Shown piece after piece: positions 50,001 to 63,672 of a stretch of DNA of 64,000 bases. The stretch's first letter is position 1, and each line of letters starts with the position of its first letter. This stretch comes from Aquila chrysaetos chrysaetos (Eukaryota; Chordata; Aves; Accipitriformes; Accipitridae): assembly GCF_900496995.4 (NCBI RefSeq), contig NC_044024.1:2108001-2172000 (forward strand), read 5' to 3'. A program made the translations under genes and the position numbers. The notes beneath the pieces were generated by a model. That model was given only the letters and a program-made list of their open reading frames with translations, did not search any database and was not told the DNA's origin.

Positions 50001-53000
50001 TTGCACCAGAAAAATGCAAGCGATGGGATGCACTGGCTGCCAGTGCCCTCCTGGGAGCTCGTCCCAGCTCACGGAGCATCTCTCCGGAGCGTGAGCTCGG
50101 AGAAGCTGAGAAAAGCAGAATTCCCTCCAGGTCTGTACATGCAATTCACTGCCCACCCCCGTTTCTCTTCCTTTTCCTTCATCCTGTACTTTTTTATTAA
50201 CATTTTCTCGGTAAAAGTGCAATCGCCTTTTTCTTGGTAGTTGCTACCACACACAAGCACCTTTGCTTTCTGTGAAAATCAGGAGCTTCTACGAAGTGAA
50301 AAACACCGCAAACTCCCGATTTTGGTGGGGTTTCTTCATCAAATAAAACCGAAACCCCACGGGGACGGGTGCCGACTCACCGGGAGGGTGGTTGAAATCC
50401 CCAAGCTCTCCCTTGCGCTGTGGCTGCTGCTGGGGGCCGGCGGGGGGGTGATGCCCCAGGGACCCCCAGGAGCTCCCATCGCTGGGGCTTGTCCGGCAAG
50501 AGGGTCCTCAAGTCAGGCAGATCTTTGCCTAAGCCTGATATACCGCTCGTGCCTCTACAACGCAGGGAAATTAAGGGCAGTTCATTGATGCTCAGCTTTC
50601 CGAGGAGCTTCCTGAGCTGTTTAAACTCTCTGTGAAAGCAGGATTTTAAAACATATATAAGGGTAAATGCCTTAAGTAAGTGAGAGGGCTCTGGATGGCA
50701 TAGGGTCCCACGGGTGCTGCGGTGCAGAGGCAGGGGATGCCACCTTCATCAGGCTGTGGGGAAGGCTACAGGGTTTAGGAAAAGTGCAAAATGTGAGTAT
50801 AACCAAAAGGATTTATCAATCCTTGTATTCTTGCTGGGCTTTTTGCTGTCTTACCTAACCCCTGTCATGTAATTTAATTAAGTTTGTTTAATTTATTTTT
50901 TAAAAAAATGCATGTGGGACTAGTAAACTTAATTAAAAAGAAACATTGTTAAGCAGCCTGATACAGCTATAATTTGATTTAAAGTACTGGATGATACCAA
51001 CATTATAAATGTAAACTGATATGCCTTTTTTTAAAAAAAAAAAGATCTAAACGGAATTTAAAATACTTCTTCATTTGCAGCGGGCTTTTTGAGCTGGGGT
51101 TAATTGCAAAGGCTTTCTTCCTCCTGTTCTGTGGCTGTAGGGCTTTTTTCAAGTGGGGTAAGAAATATTTCATCCTCAAACAAATTACTGCTGGATCATT
51201 TGTGCTTTGTGTTCTGCATACGAGCCAGGTTTCGATACCTTTGTTCATGTAATGCAAAATCCCGACTGCCCAGAAATCAGTGCCAGAGCTCCCACTGTTT
51301 TCAAAGGTACTGGGACAGTAGGGTTAATTTAGATTTTTTTCTGGAGTAATCTTCTGGATTTCAGAGGAAGAGTTTCCACCCGGCACGAGCCAAAGAGGTA
51401 GAAATTGTCATCAGAACCTGTTTGTAACGCTATTATAAACGCTACATGTAATGCAAAGTGTTCCAACACACATTATTGCATGGTGAGCCTTGCATTCACA
51501 TCTTTTTCTGATGCTTTTTGCTATTTAAATCTAAGCAAGCCCATCTCCTCGCACTCAGCAGCCCTCAGGATCAGATGCTGGATTCGGTGGATGCTTCAGT
51601 CACTTTGGGTCTCCCACACAGTAAAGCCTGGATATCCTGTATTGCCCCTGTCAAATCCTTCCGAAATCTCCCTGCTAGGGTCGGGCTGTGCGGTGGCCAG
51701 GGATTCGCACTCTAAGAGAGAGCAAATACTTAGGAAGCCTGAAAACTGTCTCCAGTGTCACGGCAGGCAGCGCCGGGGTCGGGTACCGGTTTCCTTCGCT
51801 GCCTCTAAACCTCCACCGAAGGATGGAGCTGGGTGTAAGGGCTGATGCTGAACGACACCAACTTTCCTCCTCACCCATCAGCCCTTCGCAAAACTATTTG
51901 CTAATTCGATACGAGAGCGAAAAGGCTTTTTTCCTGGCAGCGAGGTTATTTTGTACGAGTTGCTGGTTTTAACCTTTTCTCCGAATTATTTGCAGAAACA
52001 TTCAAGACGGGCCAGGAGGTGGCTGGATGGTGGGAACCACGACTTTACTCCCTTGATGATACATAATCACTGGAACCGGTTCTTGGCTTTACCATCTGCA
52101 TCTTTCCGGAGCTGGACAAATCTAAGGGTGCAAAGGCTGCACCAGTGCAAGTTATGCACAAACTGCCAACAGAAGAGAACAAATGAAAGGCAAATTAGTG
52201 AACAAATGATAAATAGTGGGACTATCACTAAGTATATTTTGTAGTTTGCTTTCATAAGCTGTGGACGTAACTGTTCTGATGACATGAGGCAGTAGACTTA
52301 CAGGCAGCCTTAATTCAAATCCACTTATTTTAATTGAAAAAGTTAATCCATATAAAAATCTTAATTGAAAAGATTGCAGTCATTATACTTTCCCCTTGAT
52401 TTTTTTTGCCAGTTTCTTTTGCCTTTAATAGTAAACAACAATCGTATTTTCCCGTCCTTGCTTTTAAAACTCCAGCAGGAGGGGAAGAGGACCTGGCCTA
52501 CACAGGCAGAGGAAAAGCCGAGATGCAAGAGAAGCGAAACAAACTGCTGAAAGTGAAAAATATAATTTTCCTTCAACCACTCTTGATTGCAGTGATCTGA
52601 GATGCAATTGCAGGCACAGAGGCCAAGCCAGAAAGTGTTACAGGTTTTTAATGTAACTTTCTTTCTTTAAACTTAAAACTTCACATAACTTTATGACCAA
52701 GAAACTGTCCGAGAGCTTCCTGCAGCAGCGTCAGCTCTGGTGTGTATGAAATCCCAGCATGAGGTTTGCAGGTTTCTTGGTAGTAGAAGTTATTTAATAT
52801 TATCTGTTGAATGGAGTCCTTGATAAATGAAGGCTTTTCTTTTTGTCTTGCAAATTATTCCCAGTGTGGTCCTGATTTTTCTGAAAGTAAACAAACGGAT
52901 AATTTTCAACCTAGGGTTTGTTCTCACATACAATAACCACCAGAATTTGCTGGCTGGTTTGTGAGAGCAGCCGCCTTCCCCAGAACAGGCAATAAACCCT

Positions 53001-56000
53001 GCGGCCCCACAGCCCAGCCCAGTGACTGAGTCACAGACCTGATACCCCTTTTTCTACCATTCAACTCTATTTGCCAGCCGTAGAGACAAGATTTTTTTTG
53101 TATTAATTTTTTATTAATCCTCCTACTTGCATTTTATTGTTGCTATAAATTACAGGGAAAAAAACCCCAGTGCTGTATTTTGAATATTTATTCCCTACAA
53201 TTTGCTGGAGTACAGATACACTCCTTATCTCATGGCTATAGCCTGCATTATAACAGTTAGAGGATAACACACTTTTCAGTCCTCTTACCTCCAAACTCCA
53301 GCTGCCCGGACAGGGTAATACAAACCACATTGAGCTGGGCCAGGCAGTGCCACGGTAGGGATGGCTGCGTGTCTGCAAGCGGCCTCAAAGCCGTGGCTGG
53401 TCTTTCAGACTGGGAAACGATCTCTCCGAGGCAACTGGGATTCATCATCCACAGCTAATTGAGCCCTGGTGGGAACTACCCCGTGAGCGGGAGGGTTCCC
53501 GTCTGCAGGCTTTCTCCATCGGGCAGAGAGCGCTGGCAGCATCTCCTGATCCCATCTCCGGATGGGATGCTCCTGCTCTGAGCATCGCTCGCCCCCGAGA
53601 TGCTCGGGGATCGGCCGTGGCTCTTCTGCAGCTCCCCGCTGGTCCCCACCCCACGGCTCCGCTCTGCCCAAGCGCTGGGTAGTGCCAGATGAGCGATGCT
53701 AACAAAACCCGTCATGAGAATACATTAAATAAAAGGCTCGAGTTCTTCCCTGCCCTCCAACGACAAAGCAGTGCTTTCACGACTCCTCAGCGGTTCGCTG
53801 GTTTTGCTGCTTCTGGGGTAGGTCGGGATGGGGGATTGGAGGATGTGCAGAGCAGAAGCACTTGGTATCCTCAGTGCTGAGCTTTATCATGTTTTTCAGT
53901 GAACTGGATTAATTCTGTTCAATACGGAAGTGCTTTAAGTTTGTGGAATGCGGGACAATAAAAGCGAGCAGATGCATGAACGTAGGCAGAAATCCAGAAA
54001 AAAAACAACCGTCCATCTCCCTACATCTTATAGAAACTCCCCTGCCCCTACACGTGCGATCTGCTACAGGGTCTGCCGGTCCCAGGAGGAAGAGAAAACA
54101 GAAGGAAGAGTGAAGTCCAAATACATGGGAGCCCACAGGGTGACCCCCGAGGGGCTGCGGCTTTGGGCCGGCACTGGTCCAGCTCCTGCCACGCTGCACC
54201 GGGCACTGGAGCATCTCCTGTGATCATCGGCTCTGGGGATCCTTCATGGGGCTTTGGTGCTCTGACAAAAATAGGAGAGGTTTCAAGGCCACTCGTTGTC
54301 AGAGGCACAGGGCATGGTTTATGTTCTGGGAAAAGATGCATTTTTAAAGGGTTTTTTTCCAAGCCAAACTACTTTTTCTGGCAGCGTAGGAGCCGTCTAA
54401 CCTTCTGCCTTTGGTGGCCCTACCGTAGGAGAAGTGAAACCTGCTCTGTCGCTTGGTTTAATGCCAGGCTCAGTCCTAAGCCTTCAAACATGGGATTGCT
54501 AATGAATTACCAATTATATTTCAATGTAAAATGTCCACCAGGTTCCCCACAGTGCACTTCTGCAGATGGAAGGGCTCTTTACTCCGGTAACTAATGGGCA
54601 CAGACAGAATTGAGCAGCACTGAAAGGTAATATCACCCCCAAATACAACCAGATGTGCAAAAAATACACAACTTTTCGGTGGATAAAACTTGCTGCAGAG
54701 CCAAAATCAGGCTCAGCTGCTAGTTCCAGGTCTTGAGGGTTAGGAAGAGGCAAATTTTTTGTGCGTGAGCTATAATCATAACTCAGCCTTCTGGCCAAGA
54801 CTGGCAGGGCAGAGTATTAATGAAGGCAGATGCTCCAGACCAAGGTCCTGATTCGAGGATTCCCAGGGCCGTGGTGCCCAGAGGCACGGTGGTTATGAGG
54901 ATTTCACAGCTCCTACTGGTGTCTCTTCTGCCTCCTGACAAGGCTTCTCAGTGACATTATCTCCATACTTCTAATTTTAAATTGCACCTTATCTAAAAAA
55001 AATGTGCAAGGCAAGGAGCTAAGATCACTGCATTGCACATAACAAGGAAATCTATCTTGTCCCCTCCAAATCTTTCCATTCTGCAGTACGGGCTCCAACG
55101 AAGGATGGAAAAACTCTTTGCAGATCATAGCAACCCTGGCCGGAGTGGAGGATTTTACCTTTCAGACAGGAAGATCTTTCCTCTAGCACCTACAGGCTTG
55201 ACTTGCTTTGATCCTGGAGACCTTAGCTAGAAAACGGTAGCTGGTAAGCACTGGTCCATGTCCACGATGGCTCCGGTGAACCCCAAGAGTGTGCACGGAG
55301 TCTCGGAGCTGGGACAGAGCAAGCTGATGGAGAAACGCCACGGGAATGTTGCTGGGTGAGGCTGGCAGACCCCAGGGAAGGGCTCAGGGAGCCCAGCCAT
55401 GGGATGGGGCACCGGGAGTCCGGGAGGGGATGCTCCTCGCAAGCCAAGAGCCCCGTTCCCTGCTGAAAGCCAACGGATGCTCGGCCGGAGACACCTCCAC
55501 CCCGAGCCGCAGCTCTCCCACAAGCCTTCCACATCTCTACCTTGTTTTTACATTACTCAAGGACAGAGCTTGTTTTTCAGAGCAAATCCCCTGCTAATGT
55601 TGCTGGGATTTGAATTTATGGCCACGGGAGGTGTTGAGCCACCAAGCCAGATGGTTATTTGCTAATTTTGATGTTTTGGAGTGGTTTTTGGATCTCAACA
55701 GAACTGTCTGCATTTGCAAACAAGAGAAAGCCATAGGTTGAACTGTTTCATATATTAAATCATTGCATGGTTTTCTTCTTCCCTTATTGAAAAAGATCGT
55801 CTGATTTTCGGCTGTATAATTTACAGTCCACAGCCTGTGACCCGGTGCAGCCAGAAGGAAACTTTGGAAAGGGAGTTAATACCGTGGAGACAGATTTTCC
55901 TCTTCTCTGAGCTGAAATTCCTCGCGAAGCTGAAGCTTCTTGACCAGTTCAGCTAATGCTGACTCTCTCCTGCTCCAGCAACACTAGCCATAGACAGACT

Positions 56001-59000
56001 TCTTTGACAGACTTTATATAGCAACGACCTCTACATTAACATGCGCGGATTGCATTTACCCGTTTTGCACAACTCGGCGCTATTGGGTGGCAAGTCAATC
56101 ACATTTATTTATTACTCTAAAATTAAAACCAGAAAATAATATCCATCATCCCTAAGGGGGTGCTTGAAAAAGCAGAGTTTCACCCAGCTTTGCATGGAGG
56201 GTTCATGCGTTTTTAATTTCAAGCACAAAGAATATATAGCTTGGTTGGGGGGGTGACATCACCCTCCTTAGAAAATTTCATGTGATTCTTTTTCTTGTTT
56301 TTAAAGCTATTATTTTACATATCTGCCGACAGATATTTGTATTGGCAGATCTTATGAAATATTAAGATCGTATCTTTGCTGTTTAATTTCCAAAGTCACT
56401 TCCTAACCAAAGTGCAAGCTAACAACTCAAGACCATACTGGTGCTTCGAAGATGAGTGAAAGCTTCCTTGCAACCCTTTTGATTTATTGTCCTTCTCCCC
56501 AACGCATCACCCCTTCCAAGCTTCTATTCTCATCCCTCTATGTTTGCATTTAAGGCAATAATTAGCCGCAATAACTGAGGATAGAATAGCAAAACAAAGC
56601 TGAGTTTCACTGCAGCCGGTCGATCTCTCCCAGGTGTGGGCTCGGTTTAAGCCCAGAGTCTGCGTTTATCTTTCCAGGCAGGGAAGGATGGAAAAGTCTC
56701 AAACCTGCCTCGGGGCCGACTCCTCCGGCAAAGTGCTGGTGGTGCAGAGACGGCGGCGGTGGAAAGAAATCGGTCGAACCCAAACAGTTGGAAAAGCACT
56801 CTGCCGGTACCCGGGCAGATGGATCTGTGATGCTGCTCGTGCGGCGAAGGTAAGGGAGGGGTAGTTATTGCAGCCTGTTAAAGGAGGTGCAGTCTTGACC
56901 CCGATAGCAATGGCCATTCCTTCAGGTGGGCTTTGCGAGCTCAACCTTCTTTGGGACACATGTTGTTGGTACTGTGGACCCTCGTCCTCCCTGGCCCCAA
57001 ATCTTGGCGATCATGGGAGACTTTGGCCCATTTTTGCTTTCAGAGCAGACAATCAAGGCCATTAAAGGACCTTCCCCCTATGCACCAGCACCGAGGGGAT
57101 GTCTCAAGGGATCCAGTTACTATTTAAAGTGAAGCAAACCAGGATATAGGCTGTATTTTGTAAAAATAACATCACCCTCCTCTTTAAAGGGGCTTTTTGA
57201 GCTCAGATTGCTGCCTGTGAAAGGGCTTGCTGCTGGCAAATCCTGGGCTGGGGTTCCCAAGACCCCGGGATGCTCCATGGCCGGACCCTGCCTGGCCCCA
57301 GCGCCAAGGGGGGGAGCGCAGGAAACACGGCCCCAGGTCTGCCCGACTTCACTCCTGCCCGGGAATATAGAATAACTCAATATCAGCTTCCCCATAACTA
57401 TTTTAATTTCACTTCTCCTGTGTGGTTTCCCTGGCAGCTAAACCGAGAACTCTGGCTTTTCCCTCCCTATACTCCACCGGTGGGAAGAGCGGGGGTGACC
57501 TTGGGGACAGGGGGTCCCACAGACCACAGGGCTCACCCTCTCTTCCCCCGGAGCTCTTCCCCACGGTAATGCCAGGCGGGATACATTTTAGTGCCGTTCT
57601 AAAGGTTTTCTGCTTCGTCCGTGTGGTTAATTTTGCTCTCTCTAAATCCCCTATTATTACACATTCTTTAAGTATTTTCTTTAAGTATTATGAGAAAAGT
57701 TCAACACGGCAGGAATTTTTTCCCTTTGCTTAGAGGGGGGAAGGGGCCATGTCTTGGTCTTATTTCTGGGCTCTGGAGAAGTCATGACGAAGGAAAGGTG
57801 GTGGGAAAGCTGCTCGGTGGGATGGCCAGCCTGGCAGGGGCTTCTCGGGTGGAGGTGGTTGGAGAAAGGATGGAGCAGCTTCTCCTTGCTCTCGCACGAC
57901 CACCAGCCAAAAGCCAGGAGCCGGGCTAGGAACGACGACCCTAAAAATGTTCCTCACAGCACACAGCCAAGAAATCTTGCTTTTCCAGAAAAGATTTTGA
58001 GGTTGCAGGGAGATACCTGACAGAAGCCCACGTTACGCAGCCCCAGCCACGCTGGCGGTCCCGGGAAAGCTCTCGACGGGGCATGCAACTGCAGCCAGAG
58101 CTGCTGGATGGAAGTCCTTGTGGTGGCACGTCACATCTTGGTACTAGAGATGCACACAGCGGTCTCCTCCTTACCCCACGGGCAAGCGAACATTCCTGAC
58201 CCTCCCTCGACTTCACGGGCTGTGGTGGGGAACACCACCGACCCTTCTCTCATCACGAAGTGATCCGAGTCCCCTAATTTGATTTAACTCTCCCCAAATG
58301 CTGTCTATATTGTTTTTACTTTACTGAATCATTTCCTTAAAGTTTAATCCTATTCCCTGTGCAGCCTTTTTGGGGGCTTATGTATAAAATAACATAACAG
58401 AGATTTATTTTAATATAGCTTTAACTAATTCAGCGCACGTGGCAGTGAAGGACCTCCTTAGGAGGTCACCCAACTGAGAGACTTCAAGACCGGCTGTCCA
58501 CTACCGTGAGCTGGGCGGTTCTTCCACGGACCTGCCATTTTTGGCCTGAAATTAATTCGGGGTGTTCCTGAGAGCAAGGACGGGCTGAACCGTGCCATCA
58601 CCTCCTGCTTCGGACATCGGGGGCTCGGCCTGGAGGTGCCGCAGCCCAACGGGGGACGGAGAGCGCTCGCTATCGCACTGTGCTTGGGTATAAGAGCAGA
58701 GGTTTTTCAAAGTTCATTATGGGCAAAATAAGGTGGAGAGTGAAATTAAAGCTTTGCTGTGGGACTGGACATTTGAGAATGTAAGGGAAAACAATCTCCT
58801 AAGCGCTGTTATAAGCTACTCTGGGTGTTTTCTGCCAAGATTTACTTAGTCTTCAGGAGTTTCTATTTAAAAGATTGGTTTTTATGAAAAAGAAATATTT
58901 GTTAATCTGTTAATAAGCAATTAGTCAATGACTCATATGAAGTGGTAGTTACATTTATAAAAATTAAAGTTGAATATTGCAAATTCCAGTTCCCATAGAA

Positions 59001-62000
59001 CCCAAACCAGCGGTATTTCAGCCCACAGAAGGGTTATTCAACTGACAGACACATCCACTCCAGTCACAGCCTGAGTATTAGCCAGAGCATTTAGAAACTG
59101 TTTTATTATAGCTTTAACATACTCCCATAACAAATCTTCCACCCCTTTCTTGTGTTGATAGCGGCAGCGGTTTGTGGCACACTGTATCATCCAGAAGTTT
59201 ATTTTTTTTTCTTCCAAGAAAATGATACTATTTGCATGTCAGAATATTAGATATTAGCTTGCATTTCTTCAGTGTGAGGTTTATCCCTATTAGATTTCAG
59301 GCAGCACTTACATTTATATTTACAACAAGACAAGCAAATAGGCTGGGATCTGAAAAAAATTATTTACTAGTAACAGTAAAGTTGGGAGGCGGAAAAAATA
59401 CAAACTGGACTGTGAGTCCTGGAATAAAAATTAGTAGCCTGTGCAAACATGGTTAAATCAATCCTAAAGTACATTTTTACGGGAGAGGAAAGATTTTGAA
59501 AGGGACGATGTGAGGGCAGATGTGGTTGGTGCCACCAAGGCCGAGGACGGAGAGCACACGGGGACAAGGGACCGGCCTGGGCTTTGCTGCTTTGCTGGCT
59601 CCGGCTGCGTCTCTGCAAGAGGAGAAGAATTACACCACCCGAAAAAATTGCTTAGAGTGCAGCCCACGTTACATACACCCAGCGGGGAAAAGAGATGCAC
59701 CCACACCCACTTGTAGCCTTGAGTGCACGTCGCCTAATTAAATGCTAGTGAAGCAATCGCTGTGGCTGTGTTATGGGAGTCAGGGCTTGTTTAGTGGTAC
59801 ACGACGATGCAGTGCTGCATCTTTCCATTAGAAACTGCAGGTTTGGAAACCATGTTTTTTTCCCAAATGCTAAAAAAAAATAAAAATATTTTCTCACTAA
59901 CAGTTTGTGAAGCAGAGAACAAACAATGCTTCGAGTTTATCTGTTAGAACTGACAATGTCCTAGCACCAAATTTATAATTGCAGCCTTATATAAATCTAG
60001 ACATATCAGGTGGAGGTATAAAAGGGAAAAGTATTAGATGCATAATTGAGTGCGGGTGATATTAAAATATTACCTCTAAGCAACAAGTCAGGTTTGGTTT
60101 GGTTTGGGGTTTGTTTTGTTTTGTTTTGTTTTGGTAAATGCGAAGTAAATCTTGGCAAAACTGAGCGCAGCTTGAACACAGTTAAATCTCCTGAAGTCTG
60201 CCCCTAAAGTGGTCAGGAAAGTCTGTGTTTGGAATTTACCTGTGCGCTTTAACAGATTAATGGACAGTATTAAAAGATCATTTTCAAGTTAAGCAAACAT
60301 TTCTGGCATATTGTATAACACATGCTTTAAAATTAAGTTAGTTATTCTGAACTTTATGCCAAATGATTATTTGTTCGATTTTCTGGTGACGGTAATACGT
60401 GACATACCATCACATAATTTGGTAAAGACAATAAGATTACAAAGCCCAAGAAGGGTCTGAGTCAGTCTTTGACAGATTAAAGCTCTCCAAGTCCCCTGAA
60501 AACCCTTCTCTGACATATTAATTTGACCTAAACCCTCAAAATGTTCCTGATTATATCATCTCAATTGGGCTTTATTTTTGTTTTATTTTTCATTGTAGGA
60601 AATTAAAAAGGGTTGGTTGATCCCCGGCCAAGTTCTTGAAATGTGTTGCAATGCTAAGGAAATAAAAGATTACTCGAAATACTTTTTAATAATATGTCAT
60701 GTCAGCAGAGATAAAGGTTCACACTTAATGCCCTCAGCTGGCTTCCATCAGCGCTGGGGAGCGCAGCGTCGGTCCCGTCCGGGCTCCGGGAAGGACCCGT
60801 CATTCACCTTGCTTTTAAATCATGAGCTTATGCTGTTATAATTATGAACATGTTTATGAAATTTGTCTCATTTCTCTTTGTAGGAAGGAATAAAGATCCG
60901 CACAGGTGGAGCTGATCCTGCCTGGGGTGAGGGCAGAGCGAGATAACCTCCCGACGTCTCTGCCCCTGCCCCGTTCTCTGTCGGGTTCTCATGCCAGTGG
61001 ATGGGGATGGCTGGGGGATAACGTCCCCGCAGAGCCCCCCGCGAAGCAGGTCGGACATCCATCCCGCAGGAGCACCTGAACGTGCCTCGTACGAAGGAAA
61101 ACCACGTCGTCGGGGTTTGGGGCTTTGCGGGGCCACCGCTGGCGGACAGCGGTGGAAGGGTGGACTAACACGGGGACAAAACCACCGTATAGTTCAGATT
61201 ACCACAGGACGTAGCTGCTCTCCGGATTTGGAGGCACTTTGTGAAGGAAGAGAAGTACCGTTACCCTTGATAAAAGTGAAATCTAAAGTTAATTGCCATC
61301 AGCCGCTCCAAAGGCCGCACTAGGAGATGCCTGCACTCCCCCCAGGGCCGGGGCTAGCTCCTCTCCTGCATAACCCCAAGGACACGCAGCTCTACAAAAG
61401 CCTGGGGAAGCAAATGCAAGACACATCCTTCCATACACTTATTTTACAGCTCATGTACATCTGTCCCAAGTGCCACTATAAACGGCATTGTTAGTTTTCC
61501 ACCGTGAGTGCAACAGGAGCTTAGCCGGCTCTTTCAGAGCCCCGTTTACAGACAGGGATGCCAACTTTTCTCTCCAGAATCAGACTTCAGGCACAGTCCG
61601 AACTGGAGCTGGCACCGGGACCATGCACATGGAGAAAAGTCAGCAGCCAGAAAAGTGGGCAGCTTTCAACCAGGTGCCCCAGGCTGGGTGTCGAGCTCCA
61701 GCGTTTAGCACCCGTATCTGCACCCATTTGCTTTTTCCAAGGCCTTTTCCTGAGACAAACTCCTGTCCCAGTGAGATATGCCAGGAGTTGGGTGTATAAA
61801 TGTGTGCAAAAAAAGTATAAATGGTTATAAAAGCATATAAATGTGTATAAATGTACAAATGAGTATCAACGTGCAAAGCCCATCATAAGCTGAGCGAGGA
61901 GCATGCTTGGAGTAGGGATTTGAGGACAGCAGTATGAGTCTGGGGCATTTAAAATACACATTTGTCAAGACTTCTGCCAGATAGCGGCTGTCTGATGTTT

Positions 62001-62190
62001 GCTTTTGGTTGTCTCCACAAAGACAAGGCAGTTTTCACTCTGCTGCCAGCCCAGGGCTTGGAAGAAATGCGCGCAGCAGGACACGGACCCTAACAAATAT
62101 GGCAAGAAATCCTGAAAAGTGAAACATTTGAATAAATCAGTGTTCCCCTGAGACTCCGGGAGCACTTGGAAGTGGGACAGGGAGCTCTGC
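47061..62190. other. Intergenic DNA between the minisatellite and the TBX22 upstream region, no gene seen
   Basis: The first about 650 bp are fairly GC-rich; the rest alternates between balanced and AT-rich stretches. AT-rich, homeodomain-motif-rich segments occur at 50.6-51.0, 58.7-59.0 and 59.9-60.7 kb. AP-1-type motifs are seen at 53027-53033 (TGAGTCA) and 58928-58936 (ATGACTCAT). Open frames such as 56634-56864 have no recognisable domain. Confidence 0.55.
60091..60134 (+). repeat. (GGTTT)n / (GTTTT)n microsatellite
   Basis: GGTTT repeats pass into GTTTT repeats over about 44 bp. Confidence 0.92.
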
Positions 62191-62242
62191 ACCCCGTCCC
62201 TGCCCACCCCGAAGCCGCAGTGTCCTGCAGCAACTCCCACCG

Positions 62243-62265
62243 CCCCCCCCCCCCCCCCCCCCCCC
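62243..62265 (+). repeat. C23 homopolymer
   Basis: An uninterrupted run of about 23 C. The length is likely uncertain in any assembly. Confidence 0.9.
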
Positions 62266-62869
62266 GCGCAACCTGCTTTCTCAGCTGGCCTGTGAATTTT
62301 ATCCCTTTCCACGTTTTTTTTCCGTTAAGGCTCATCTATCCTATGACCTCCCTGGTGCAGGGAAAGGCAGCAGGGCGAGGGGTGCACAGAGGATGAGCGG
62401 GTGGGGGGGGGCGGACACCCACCCTGCTCAGTGTGAATACCACCGCTCCCCCCCCCCAAAAAAAAAAAAGACTGAACCCCGGAATCCCCTTTGGTGCTGG
62501 GTCTGGGGAGGACGCCTGGATGGAAAATAAATCAGTGCAGTGCGTTCAAGCCTTTGCAGGGTGGGGAGGTCCCCGGTGGGGGCCCAAAAGCCACAGCGCA
62601 AATCCAGCGCAGCTCTTTCCCTGCACACCTGCGGGTCCCGGCTGGAGCCCCCCCCTGCCCCAAACCCGGCCCGGAGCCCCCCCCCCGGCCCCAGCCCCGG
62701 CCCTGCCCGGCCGCGCAGGAGCTCCCAGGAACTGCCCGAGTGGAAAACTGGGATTTCTGCCTCTAATTCAGCGCAGCTGCCGCTGCGGGGCCGCGCTTTG
62801 AAGCGGAGCCGTGGAAACATCCCGGGGGTGATGCCAGAGCGGGCGGGCGGGGGCGGGTTTGCTGCCTTT

Positions 62870-62984
62870 AAAAAAAAAAACAAAAAAACCCCCACCAAAA
62901 AACCCCAACCAACAAACACACAAAAAACCAACCAAACAAAAAAACCACACACACACACACAAAAAAAAAACCCAAAACCAAACC
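62870..62984 (+). repeat. A/C-only low-complexity tract with a short (CA)n
   Basis: For about 115 bp the plus strand consists almost wholly of A and C, mixing A-runs, CCAA/CAAA words and a (CA)7-8 block. Confidence 0.93.
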
Positions 62985-63112
62985 CGGGGGTCAAGCCGGA
63001 ATGCCTGTCTGGCGCTGTCCCACAGCCCGGGGGGGACCAGCCGGGGACACTGGCAAAACCCCCCCCGTACCCAGGCCTGGAGCTCGCCGGGGCGGCCCGG
63101 GCAGACACGGCT

Positions 63113-63199
63113 CTCCCTCTCTTTTATCCCCCCCCCCCCCTTTTTTTTTCCCTTTTTCTTCTCCCCCCCCCCCCTTTTCCTTTCTTTTTTTTTCTTTTT
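63113..63199 (+). repeat. Long C/T polypyrimidine tract
   Basis: Nearly 90 bp of pure pyrimidine with one A near 63126, made of alternating C-runs and T-runs. Such tracts can form triplex (H-DNA) structures. Confidence 0.92.
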
Positions 63200-63381
63200 G
63201 TGCTGGTTCTGGTTAAACGTTATTTGCACTTTTGTTGGAAAAGTGGCCCCTAGTGTGCAATTATGTCAAATTTCTTTGAGTTTTACAATTTAATGGAGAA
63301 CAGTAACTCTTTTATTGATCCTAGACGGGGCCGGCTCCTCTTCCCCCGCTCTTCCCCTCCACCTCCCGCTCTCCCCTCCCT

Positions 63382-63399
63382 CCCCCCCCCCCCCCCCCC
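63382..63399 (+). repeat. C18 homopolymer
   Basis: An uninterrupted run of about 18 C, about 275 bp upstream of the TBX22 start codon. Confidence 0.9.
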
Positions 63400-63672
63400 G
63401 CCCCGTTACTCCTATGAAATGTCACTCAATGTTTCTTATGCTCCCACCAGTTTCCAAAACAAACAGTGGAAGCTGCAGCCGGCTATTGATTCAGTTGGAT
63501 GCAAGAAGATCTCGCCGTGGTCTCTACCCCCCGACGGCAACCGACCGAGGGTCGTTGGGTACCGACCGCGATGGAACCGCCACCTCCACCCGCCTGAACC
63601 CCTCTACCGCCCGGGGAAAGGGGGGGGGGGACGACGGGGACACCCCCCGACCCGGGGTAGAGGCGGGGGGAG

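Larger units (their letters stand above)
62191..63672. promoter_or_regulatory. CpG-rich upstream and promoter region of TBX22
   Basis: CG-dense DNA at about 62.5-63.1 and 63.3-63.67 kb flanks a short AT-rich island (63213-63325) with TTTTATTGAT near 63310. The immediate upstream part, 63403-63530, looks like unique sequence and may be the core promoter and 5' leader, by inference. The transcription start cannot be fixed from sequence alone, and distal non-coding exons cannot be excluded. Confidence 0.6.

Noticed and set aside
53023-53033. AP-1/MAF-like TGACTGAGTCA as a regulatory element
   Set aside because: An isolated short motif in otherwise unremarkable sequence; chance occurrence is likely in 64 kb.
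56634-56864. Arg-rich 76-residue plus-strand open frame as an exon between the two genes
   Set aside because: No recognisable domain and no convincing acceptor with matching phase; it is not part of any known gene of this synteny block.
62428-63253. Large open frames in the TBX22 upstream region (for example 226 and 237 residues)
   Set aside because: They run through homopolymers and A/C or C/T tracts on both strands and contain no recognisable domain.
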